A stretch of DNA of 5,113 nt from Lachnospiraceae bacterium (GTDB lineage Bacteria > Bacillota > Clostridia > Lachnospirales > Anaerotignaceae), in assembly GCA_028695945.1 (NCBI GenBank), contig JAQVIB010000156.1:1-5113 (forward strand), given 5' to 3'. Numbering within the stretch: position 1 is the stretch's first letter; every line of letters begins with the position of its first letter. The notes under the pieces were generated by a model. It saw only the letters and a list, made by a program, of their open reading frames with translations, was not told where the DNA came from and did not search any database. Of this stretch, positions 1 to 5,113 are shown one piece after another. A program made the position numbers and the translations under genes.

Positions 1-653
1 TTGCTTATGCTATTAAATTAATTAAACCTGAATGTAAAGTAATAGGTGTGCAGGCGGCGGGTGCACCAAGCATGTATGAGTCTAGGTTAAAAGGTGAGGT
101 TTCAGAGCTTGAAAGCGTATCTACAATAGCAGACGGAATTGCGGTTAAAAAACCAGGTGACCTTACATTTGAAATGTGCCAGAAATATGTGGATGATATA
201 GTTACAGTAAGTGAGGATGAAATTGCAACAGCGATACTTACATTGATGGAGGGACAGAAAACTGTGGCAGAGGGAGCAGGGGCAACCTCGGTAGCGGCAG
301 TAATGTTTAACAAAATCGATGTTAAGGATAAGAAAGTAGTTTGCGTTGTATCAGGTGGCAATATTGACGTAAGCATTCTTTCAAGAGTAATTACTAAGGG
401 CCTTAACAAAACGGGTCGTATTAGTGAAATTACTACAAAGGTACTTGATAAACCGGGTCAGCTTATAAATCTCTTACAGGTTATATCTGAAACAGGAGCA
501 AATGTTATGAGCGTTAGCCATGAAAGGGAGGCTAAGAAATCCGAAGTGAATTCTTGCGTTGTTACAATGGTTCTTGAAACCAGAGACATTGAACACGTTA
601 AGGAAATCAAAAAATCTCTTTTATTAAAGGGTTACGAAATCTTTAATGATTAA
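1..653 (+). CDS. ilvA: Threonine ammonia-lyase with C-terminal ACT domain, 5'-truncated
   Basis: This is the C-terminal 216 residues of a PLP-dependent (fold type II) threonine dehydratase, which deaminates threonine (and usually serine) to 2-oxobutyrate (or pyruvate) and ammonia in the cytoplasm. The frame is open from base 3 to TAA at 651-653. Family-typical segments are KVIGVQAAGAPSM near the left edge, TVAEGAGATSVAAV (about nt 265-305), and the glycine-rich VCVVSGGNIDV (about nt 340-372). From about nt 411 a small ACT domain follows (GRISEITTKVLDKPGQL, then ISETGANVMSVSHER), the usual effector-binding module of the roughly 400-residue single-ACT form. About 185-190 N-terminal residues, including the PLP lysine, lie outside the window. 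The GTG at 48 is internal and is not a start. The ACT domain and the adjoining amino-acid symporter fit a catabolic (tdcB-like) enzyme at least as well as an isoleucine-biosynthetic one; sequence alone does not settle this. Confidence 0.93.
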   Translation, partial: AYAIKLIKPECKVIGVQAAGAPSMYESRLKGEVSELESVSTIADGIAVKKPGDLTFEMCQKYVDDIVTVSEDEIATAILTLMEGQKTVAEGAGATSVAAVMFNKIDVKDKKVVCVVSGGNIDVSILSRVITKGLNKTGRISEITTKVLDKPGQLINLLQVISETGANVMSVSHEREAKKSEVNSCVVTMVLETRDIEHVKEIKKSLLLKGYEIFND

Positions 654-690
654 TTTTTTGGGACTTATTGGTTGTAATTATATTTTAAAA

Positions 691-735
691 AAGGAGGGAG
701 CTGCTGTCTTTTACATATAGACTTCAGCAAAATTT
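691..735 (+). promoter_or_regulatory. Distant Shine-Dalgarno with hairpin between it and the symporter start
   Basis: AAGGAGGG at 691-698 is the only good Shine-Dalgarno sequence upstream of the symporter, but it ends 37 nt before the ATG at 736. The interval can fold: GCTG (700-703) pairs with CAGC (725-728) and GTC (706-708) pairs with GAC (720-722), around a 2x2 mismatch and an 11-nt loop. Folded, the stem leaves one nt on the SD side and seven nt (729-735) before ATG, a normal effective spacing of about 8 nt. No ATG, GTG or TTG lies at normal distance from the SD, and an in-frame TAG at 718-720 excludes a longer symporter. The bridging function is inference; the sequence elements are seen directly. 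Confidence 0.55.
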
Positions 736-1923
736 ATGGAAAAAAAGAAAATAGGGTTATTACCAAAACTTATAATTGCTATTATTTTAGGTATTATTAT
801 TGGTAACATTGCCAAGTCAATAAATCAACCAGTAATTATTCAACTTGGTGCTACATTTAACGGAATATTTGGCAACTTCTTGAACTTTTGTATTCCACTT
901 ATTATTATTGGGTTTGTTGTGCCTGGTATTGCAGACCTTGGCGAAGGTGCAGGAAAAACTCTTGCGTTAACAGCTGGTATTGCGTATCTTTCAACAATTT
1001 TTGCAGGCTCACTTGCATTCTTTACTGATACAGCTATTTTCCCAGCATTCCTTAAGGTTGGTTCAATTGTTTTAGATAATGCTGCTAATGCTGAGGAAAC
1101 AATGCTTTCGGGTTTGTTTAAAATTGAGATGCCACCAGTAATGGGCGTTATGAGTGCATTGCTTTTATCATTCCTTTTGGGTCTTGGTATTTCTGTGACA
1201 AAAAATCAACCATTAAAGGATGTATTTAATGGTTTTCAGGCTGTTATTGTTAAGCTTGTAGAAGGAATTATTATTCCTTTATTACCATTCCATGTTTATG
1301 GTATCTTTGCTAACATGACATATGCAGGTACAGTTGCTGAAATTATGACTGTATTTATTAAGGTTTTCGGTATCATAATTTGTCTCCACGTTATTGTTAT
1401 TCTTATTCAATACTTTATTGCAGGTACACTTGCTAAAAAAAATCCAATTACTCTTATTAAAAATATGGTTCCTGCTTATTTTACAGCAATTGGTACTCAG
1501 TCATCAGCAGCAACAATTCCTGTAACAGTTCAGTGTACAAAGAAAAATGGCGTTAGTGATAAGATTGCAGAATTTGTTTGCCCTCTTTGTGCAACTATTC
1601 ACCTTTCAGGTTCAACAATTACACTTACTAGCTGTGCAATTGCAATTATGTTGCTTAATGGTTGGGAAGTAACTTTTGCTGGACTTCTTCCTTTCATACT
1701 TATGTTAGGTGTAACTATGGTTGCAGCACCTGGCGTACCTGGTGGTGCTGTTATGGCAGCACTTGGTATACTTGATTCAATGCTTGGTTTCAACGAGCCT
1801 ATGCTTGCACTTATGATAGCTCTTTACATTGCACAGGATAGCTTTGGTACAGCTTGTAACGTAACAGGCGATGGTGCTATTGCAGTATTGATGGATGCAT
1901 TAACAAAGAAAGAAAATAAATAA
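736..1923 (+). CDS. Dicarboxylate/amino acid:cation symporter (SDF family), probable neutral amino-acid (Ser/Thr) transporter
   Basis: A 395-residue polytopic membrane protein of the SDF (GltP/SstT, EAAT-like) family, which imports amino acids or dicarboxylates with Na+ or H+. The N-terminus MEKKKIGLLPKL followed by a hydrophobic segment (about 10-25) matches the family start. Landmarks: the serine-rich HP1 tip GTQSSAAT (253-260), TM7 with IHLSGS (288-293) where GltPh has INMDGT, HP2 with PGVPGGAV (332-339), and TM8 with QDSFGTACNVTGD (367-379). Aligned on the TM8 NVTGD, D368 matches the amino-group-binding aspartate (GltPh D394), N375 and D379 match sodium-site residues, but the position of the side-chain-binding arginine (R397) is Gly371. 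An acidic substrate is therefore unlikely. With threonine ammonia-lyase immediately upstream on the same strand, serine/threonine uptake is the best guess. Length is near the 400-430 of the family and no break is seen. The substrate is inferred, so no symbol is given. Confidence 0.93.
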   Translation: MEKKKIGLLPKLIIAIILGIIIGNIAKSINQPVIIQLGATFNGIFGNFLNFCIPLIIIGFVVPGIADLGEGAGKTLALTAGIAYLSTIFAGSLAFFTDTAIFPAFLKVGSIVLDNAANAEETMLSGLFKIEMPPVMGVMSALLLSFLLGLGISVTKNQPLKDVFNGFQAVIVKLVEGIIIPLLPFHVYGIFANMTYAGTVAEIMTVFIKVFGIIICLHVIVILIQYFIAGTLAKKNPITLIKNMVPAYFTAIGTQSSAATIPVTVQCTKKNGVSDKIAEFVCPLCATIHLSGSTITLTSCAIAIMLLNGWEVTFAGLLPFILMLGVTMVAAPGVPGGAVMAALGILDSMLGFNEPMLALMIALYIAQDSFGTACNVTGDGAIAVLMDALTKKENK

Positions 1924-1928
1924 CAAAT

Positions 1929-2046
1929 CTAGGGAAACGCTGATTTAAGATTGAAAAAATCAATTACAAAAAACTTAGTAGCTCCATTTTTTGCCACTAA
2001 GTATAATTTGGTTTTTTGATATTCGAATTAACCAGCGTTTCCCTGG
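1929..2046. mobile_element. MITE-like imperfect palindrome with 12-bp terminal inverted repeats
   Basis: AGGGAAACGCTG at 1931-1942 recurs as a perfect inverted copy at 2033-2044, and the repeat extends by a C-G and a T-G pair to 1929-2046. The interior is also self-complementary: ACTTAGTAGC (1973-1982) against GCCACTAAGT (1993-2002) pairs at 9 of 10 positions around a 10-nt loop, and A/T-rich blocks between the inner and outer stems partly pair. About 118 bp of non-coding, end-to-end palindrome is the form of a small non-autonomous transposable element. It begins 5 bp after the symporter stop, so its transcript could form a long hairpin that protects or ends the mRNA. No convincing target-site duplication flanks it (AAATCT left, GGTAAA right). 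A lineage-specific intergenic repeat or an elaborate terminator are alternatives. Confidence 0.6.
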
Positions 2047-2084
2047 TAAAATTTATTTCTATAGTTATTTAATATACCCCTGCT

Positions 2085-2113
2085 GAAAGGACACTCTAAA
2101 TGAGTGTCCTTTC
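2085..2113. terminator. Perfect 12-bp hairpin, possible terminator
   Basis: GAAAGGACACTC (2085-2096) and GAGTGTCCTTTC (2102-2113) form a perfect 12-bp stem around the 5-nt loop TAAAT. It lies about 160 bp after the symporter stop, in the gap between convergent genes. On neither strand is it followed by a clean T-run (plus strand continues CTCATTTGAT; minus strand continues AGCAGGGG), so it is not a textbook intrinsic terminator. It may be a transcript-end stabiliser, a Rho-assisted stop, or the remnant of an attenuator-like element. Confidence 0.45.
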
Positions 2114-2207
2114 CTCATTTGATATGCTTGTGTGCATGTTAGAGCTTTATACTTTACTGTTAGTGTTTGCCCATCAACATTGAAAAATAGTTAAAATAAA
2201 TACAGAT

Positions 2208-2248
2208 GCCCCTTAGTTATGAAATTTTAATAGCTAAGGGCTTTATAT
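2208..2248. terminator. Terminator-like hairpin between convergent genes
   Basis: GCCCCTTAGTTAT (2208-2220) pairs with ATAGCTAAGGGC (2230-2241), giving about 12 pairs with one bulged C and one G-U, around a 9-nt A/T loop. The plus strand continues TTTATATT, an acceptable U-rich tail for transcripts arriving from the left. The right arm ends 18 bp from the stop of the minus-strand sleC-like gene, so it can also end that gene, although the minus-strand tail (ATCTGTATTTATTTT) is only loosely U-rich. A bidirectional terminator between convergent units is the likely role. Confidence 0.6.
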
Positions 2249-2259
2249 TGTAAAGAGTT

Positions 2260-3516
2260 TTAAAGTTCTGCCATTTTTGTTACAGCAACATATATGTTTG
2301 ATATTTTATACCATGTTGAAAAATCCACTATGCCAGTAGCTGGTGTATTAAATATTTTTTGGAAAGTTTCAACTGCAGTACGCGTCTGTTCACCGAAAAT
2401 TCCATCTACCCTTATTTTATTTATTGCAGGATAATTGTTAGAAATTGCATTTAACTGCTCTTGTATTGTGCGAACGGCTGCCCCGGATGAACCAGTTTGA
2501 AGTGGTGCTCCAGGATAAGAAATTGGTACTCCTGTAACTTTTTCGGCTTGCATTAAAAATATGTTGTCACCATAGTAATATTTAAGTATTCCCATTGCAT
2601 CATATCCGCTTTCAGCCAAAGATTTTGTTCCCCATTGCTCCAATGCCCCTGGGCAACGAACCCTTGAACCGTCGCAGTATTGAGTAAATAGCGGTTGGCG
2701 TATACCGGGTCTTGTAATAAAGGTGGTAAACATTTCGTCTACAACAGTGGCGATTTCTTCAAAAATATTGCGTCCATATGAGAAGGATTGGTCATATGCT
2801 GTAGAATTGGTAATTGTAAAATCGTAACCTTTACCCCTATACCACTCAGTATAAATTCTATTTAATGTAAACGATAGTATGGCAAGTATGTTGGAATAAA
2901 GACTTGCTGTAGGCCAGGTGGAATATATTTCACAACTGGCAACGTTTTTTATATAGTCCTTAAATGGTACCCAAAAATTTTCTGCGGTTCTATCTGATGG
3001 TACACCGTTATGAACTACCACAAATTCGGGTATTACAGGTTCAGGAAGAACAACAAGACCAAGAGATTCTGGAAGAGGCTTTACTTCATCCTCCATTATT
3101 TTAGGTGGAAAAACACCCCATAGTGTATGTTCTTTAATATCAATTGTTTCAGTATCTATACTATCATTTGTTACAGGAGTTAGGGTAACATTTTGAATTG
3201 CAGTACTGTTCGGCAAAATTTGAACACCTTCAAGCATAATTGCTTCAAAGCCTTCGTTCATTACAAATACATCATATTCCGAGTAGGGCTTAGGTTCTCC
3301 AGGGGCTTGAGAGAACTCTACAGGTGGTGCACTAAGGTCTATTATTGGGGTTTGACCAGAAGAATTAGTTATGATTTCATCAATAATTTGACCATTTTGC
3401 CGTGGAGCAATACGTATGGTTGCATTGTCTATAGGTTTACCTACGCTGTCTGCATAAACATTTACTAGCAAACGCCCTTTATCAATGTTCTCTTTTGCAT
3501 AAATATGTCTCCGCAT
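2260..3516 (-). CDS. sleC: SleC-like spore cortex-lytic enzyme precursor (SpoIID-like core plus peptidoglycan-binding domain)
   Basis: A 418-residue protein resembling clostridial pro-SleC (about 420-440 aa), the germination enzyme that cleaves cortex peptidoglycan glycan strands. Domains: residues 15-115, a beta-rich pre-region (RLLVNVYADSVGKPI, PYSEYDVFVMNEGFEAI); 116-165, an acidic, proline-rich linker where activating proteolysis is expected; 180-320, a SpoIID/LytB-like core with VPFKDYIKNVASCEIYSTWP, in which E196 matches the SpoIID catalytic glutamate, and EQWGTKSLAESGYDAMGIL (293-311); 343-407, a PG_binding_1 repeat (QTGSSGAAVRTIQEQL, RVDGIFGEQTRTAVETFQ). No signal peptide is seen, as for SleC made in the mother cell. 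The start at 3514-3516 is chosen because GGAGGTG (3525-3531) lies 8 nt upstream; the 39-codon open extension has no SD. It is divergent to a Csp-like protease, the family that activates pro-SleC. It could instead be a SleC paralogue not acting in germination. Confidence 0.88.
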   Translation of the reverse strand: MRRHIYAKENIDKGRLLVNVYADSVGKPIDNATIRIAPRQNGQIIDEIITNSSGQTPIIDLSAPPVEFSQAPGEPKPYSEYDVFVMNEGFEAIMLEGVQILPNSTAIQNVTLTPVTNDSIDTETIDIKEHTLWGVFPPKIMEDEVKPLPESLGLVVLPEPVIPEFVVVHNGVPSDRTAENFWVPFKDYIKNVASCEIYSTWPTASLYSNILAILSFTLNRIYTEWYRGKGYDFTITNSTAYDQSFSYGRNIFEEIATVVDEMFTTFITRPGIRQPLFTQYCDGSRVRCPGALEQWGTKSLAESGYDAMGILKYYYGDNIFLMQAEKVTGVPISYPGAPLQTGSSGAAVRTIQEQLNAISNNYPAINKIRVDGIFGEQTRTAVETFQKIFNTPATGIVDFSTWYKISNIYVAVTKMAEL

Positions 3517-3524
3517 ATAAAAAT

Positions 3525-3531
3525 CACCTCC
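3525..3531 (-). promoter_or_regulatory. Ribosome binding site that fixes the sleC start
   Basis: GGAGGTG on the minus strand, 8 nt before the ATG at 3516-3514. This excludes the longer in-frame starts at 3561 and 3633, which have no SD sequence and whose translations (MFNYYMIFYC..., MSVTSTYNY...) lack SleC-family character. Confidence 0.85.
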
Positions 3532-3537
3532 AGTGTA

Positions 3538-3545
3538 ATTATATG
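3538..3545 (-). promoter_or_regulatory. Sigma-E-like -10 element (CATATAAT) for the sleC-like gene
   Basis: CATATAAT on the minus strand matches the sigma-E -10 consensus (CATAYAAT-like) of sporulating Firmicutes. Fourteen nt upstream is GTAAAAT, only a weak match to the ATATT-type -35. The predicted start site would fall near 3531, leaving a leader of about 15 nt that begins at the Shine-Dalgarno itself. That is short and lowers confidence. sleC expression in the mother-cell compartment is known in clostridia. Confidence 0.4.
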
Positions 3546-3593
3546 TGGAAGTGACTGACATTTTACAAAAATATGAATATTGAATATGGATAA

Positions 3594-3623
3594 AGTTATT
3601 TTGACAATAGAAAATCATATAAT
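3594..3623 (+). promoter_or_regulatory. Sigma-E-like promoter for the csp-like gene
   Basis: CATATAAT at 3616-3623 is a good sigma-E -10. Fifteen nt upstream AGTTATT (3594-3600) agrees at 4 of 5 core positions with the ATATT-type -35. Transcription would begin near 3630, giving a leader of about 23 nt that contains AGGAGGT (3642-3648) four nt before ATG 3653. The same octamer serves the divergent gene in the opposite direction. A perfect TTGACA at 3601-3606 overlaps but has no -10 at housekeeping spacing. Confidence 0.45.
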
Positions 3624-3652
3624 AATTAAACATGGATGTTTAGGAGGTAAAT

Positions 3653-5113
3653 ATGGCATATAGTTATCCTTTAGATTTAGATGTAATATTGCGTCTTGAG
3701 CCTGGGGCAATCGAAAGAGAAGGGCAAATGGAGGTAATAGTTAAGTACAACGGAGACATAAAAAGAATTGAAGAACCTACAGGTGCGGTAGTTGAAATCT
3801 TAAATGAAAGTTACGCAATTGTTACAATAAACATTAATGAAGCGTGGCAGCTTTATAATTTTAAAGAAGTTGAGTATGTGGAGCTACCCAAAATGCTTAC
3901 TTACTCTTTACGTCGCAGCCTTAACAGTGCATGTATATCACCTGTGCAAAGACCAACAGGATTTAATTTAAGTGGAGCAGGAACAATAGTAGGAATTATA
4001 GATTCCGGAGTTGACTATACGCACCCTGATTTTATTAATGAAGATGGAACAACTCGTATTATCTCTATATGGGATCAATTGGGTGAGGGTGAGCCTCCAC
4101 CTGGGTTTAGAAGTGGTGTTGAGTATACTAGCGAGGAAATAAATTTAGCACTGCAAAGCGATAATCCATATTCAATAGTTCCAAGTCGAGATTATGCTGG
4201 GCATGGCACAGCAGTTGCAGGAATTGCGGCAGGAAATGGACGTGGAAGCCGAGGAATAGAAAAAGGGGTTGCGACTGAAGCATCACTTATAGTAGTTAAG
4301 CTAGGAAGTCGTGGAAATGAAAATTTTGCCCGAACTACAGAAATAATGCGTGCAATAAAATATGTGTTAGATAAAGCAGAAAACTTAAATATGCCTGTGG
4401 CAATAAACTTAAGCTACGGAACAAACAATGGCTCACATTTAGGAAATTCGCTGTTTGAGGAATATATTGATGATATGGCACAAAAGTGGAAGACGGTTAT
4501 TGTTGTTGCAACTGGCAACGAAGGCTCTGCAGGACATCATTTTTATGAAGAAGTTGAAGAAGGAGAAACTTTAAGTGCATATTTTGTTACAACAGGAAAT
4601 GTAGGAAGAATTTATATAACACTGTGGAAAAATTTTGTGGATGGAATGACATTTGAACTGGTGTCTCCAAGTGGAAGAAGCACCGGAATTATAAGGCCGA
4701 CGCAAAGAAACATAAGTAAAGTTATGGATGGGGTTAGGGTTTCTGTTATACTTGTGCAGCCAACACATTATAGAACAGAGCAGGAGGTATATTTTTCTTT
4801 AGAAGGTATTAATATGCCTATACCAGTGGGTGAATGGAGTATTAAAATTAGAGGAGAAAATATTGTAGACGGTAAGGTTAATATGTGGCTGCCAACGGTA
4901 GAAGATGTTACAAATAATACCTTTTTTTTGCAGCCGTCAATACATACAACATTAACAATTCCGTCCACAGCCCAAAATATCATTGCAGTTGGTGGATATG
5001 ATGCAAGAATTGGTATTAGTGCAGATTTTTCAGGACGTGGGTACATTGAAGATGGTATGCCTGTGAAACCTGAGTTTGTAGCACCGGCTGTAGACATTAC
5101 TACAGCGCTCACT
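3653..5113 (+). CDS. Csp-like subtilisin-family germination protease, 3'-truncated
   Basis: An uninterrupted frame of 487 codons runs from ATG 3653 (RBS AGGAGGT at 3642-3648) to the window edge without a stop. It is a subtilase (S8) of the clostridial Csp type, which converts pro-SleC to active cortex hydrolase during germination. Residues 1 to about 95 resemble the Csp prodomain (MAYSYPLDLDVILRLEPGA). Catalytic Asp117 sits in IVGIIDSGVDYTHPDF, His184 in RDYAGHGTAVAGIAAG, and the oxyanion-hole Asn289 in VVATGNEG. Between N289 and the C-terminal part of the fold lies a long insert (about 295-435) like the jelly-roll domain of CspB. The frame resumes subtilase character at TAQNIIAVGGYD and VKPEFVAPAVDITTA. 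The window ends about where the GTS serine motif should begin, so full catalytic competence cannot be confirmed. D and H are intact, unlike C. difficile CspC or CspA pseudoproteases, so a CspB-like active enzyme is favoured. No signal peptide is seen. Confidence 0.93.
   Translation, partial: MAYSYPLDLDVILRLEPGAIEREGQMEVIVKYNGDIKRIEEPTGAVVEILNESYAIVTININEAWQLYNFKEVEYVELPKMLTYSLRRSLNSACISPVQRPTGFNLSGAGTIVGIIDSGVDYTHPDFINEDGTTRIISIWDQLGEGEPPPGFRSGVEYTSEEINLALQSDNPYSIVPSRDYAGHGTAVAGIAAGNGRGSRGIEKGVATEASLIVVKLGSRGNENFARTTEIMRAIKYVLDKAENLNMPVAINLSYGTNNGSHLGNSLFEEYIDDMAQKWKTVIVVATGNEGSAGHHFYEEVEEGETLSAYFVTTGNVGRIYITLWKNFVDGMTFELVSPSGRSTGIIRPTQRNISKVMDGVRVSVILVQPTHYRTEQEVYFSLEGINMPIPVGEWSIKIRGENIVDGKVNMWLPTVEDVTNNTFFLQPSIHTTLTIPSTAQNIIAVGGYDARIGISADFSGRGYIEDGMPVKPEFVAPAVDITTALT

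Noticed and set aside
5..409. Minus-strand open frame inside the threonine ammonia-lyase
   Set aside because: It is antisense to a well-conserved gene, has Ser/Thr-rich composition typical of a reverse-frame shadow, and no RBS was recognised.
48..653. GTG at 48 as the true start of the first gene
   Set aside because: The frame continues upstream to the window edge with conserved enzyme sequence; a protein starting here would be half an enzyme without its PLP lysine.
704..754. CTG-initiated 16-codon leader peptide after the SD at 691-698
   Set aside because: It has fair spacing and overlaps the symporter start, but CTG initiation is rare and the peptide (LSFTYRLQQNLW...) shows no attenuation signature. 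The hairpin-bridge reading needs fewer assumptions.
1925..2052. AAAT target-site duplication around the MITE-like element
   Set aside because: AAAT occurs on both sides but is offset by two bases from symmetrical ends and is expected by chance in this composition.
2161..2200. Promoter TTGCCC with TTAAAA in the convergent gap
   Set aside because: Poor match in both boxes and no plus-strand gene downstream; chance in A/T-rich DNA.
3574..3623. Sigma-G promoter using the TGAATA copies as -35
   Set aside because: No CATNNTA-like -10 lies 17-18 nt downstream of either copy; CATATAAT is 29 nt or more away.
3601..3629. Housekeeping sigma-A promoter with TTGACA at 3601-3606
   Set aside because: The only good TATAAT (3618-3623) is 11 nt away, not 16-18. 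At correct spacing only weak sequences such as AATTAA occur.
3517..3633. N-terminal extension of the sleC-like gene to ATG 3633
   Set aside because: The frame is open, but there is no RBS at 3633 or 3561. The translated extension is low-complexity and unlike the family, and GGAGGTG at proper distance marks 3516 as the start.
4571..5112. Minus-strand open frames inside the Csp-like gene
   Set aside because: The plus frame is continuous and carries subtilase motifs in the right order; the antisense frames have no recognisable domain.

Overview
The window comes from an AT-rich, spore-forming Firmicute, most likely a member of the Clostridia. The evidence is the low-GC codon choice, strong GGAGG-type ribosome binding sites, and a SleC-like spore cortex-lytic enzyme next to a Csp-type subtilisin protease. 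That pair is the known germination cortex-hydrolysis module of clostridia. The species cannot be named from the sequence.

Left part (1-1923, + strand): the C-terminal half of a PLP-dependent threonine ammonia-lyase with an ACT regulatory domain, cut by the window edge. After 82 bp comes a complete sodium:dicarboxylate-family (SDF) symporter. Its binding site lacks the arginine that recognises acidic side chains, which favours a neutral substrate. Uptake of threonine or serine followed by deamination to 2-oxobutyrate or pyruvate is the simplest reading of the pair. The symporter's Shine-Dalgarno sequence lies unusually far from its start codon, and a small hairpin appears to bridge the gap.

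Middle (1924-2259): there is no gene. This stretch holds a MITE-like imperfect palindrome of about 118 bp with 12-bp perfect terminal inverted repeats, a 12-bp perfect hairpin, and a terminator-like hairpin between the two convergent genes (symporter + and sleC -).

Right part (2260-5113): a SleC-like protein on the minus strand (418 aa, complete) and, divergently, a Csp-like protease on the plus strand (487 codons visible, running off the window end just before its expected catalytic serine). The two start codons are 136 bp apart. The intergenic region has the octamer CATATAAT once for each gene in its own direction, resembling a sigma-E (mother-cell) -10 element. In the characterised clostridial system Csp proteases activate pro-SleC by proteolysis, so this looks like a zymogen and its activator sharing one divergent control region. 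No wholly unknown system is evident. The most unusual points are the divergent sleC/csp layout with twin -10 motifs, the altered symporter site, the hairpin-bridged ribosome binding site and the MITE-like element.
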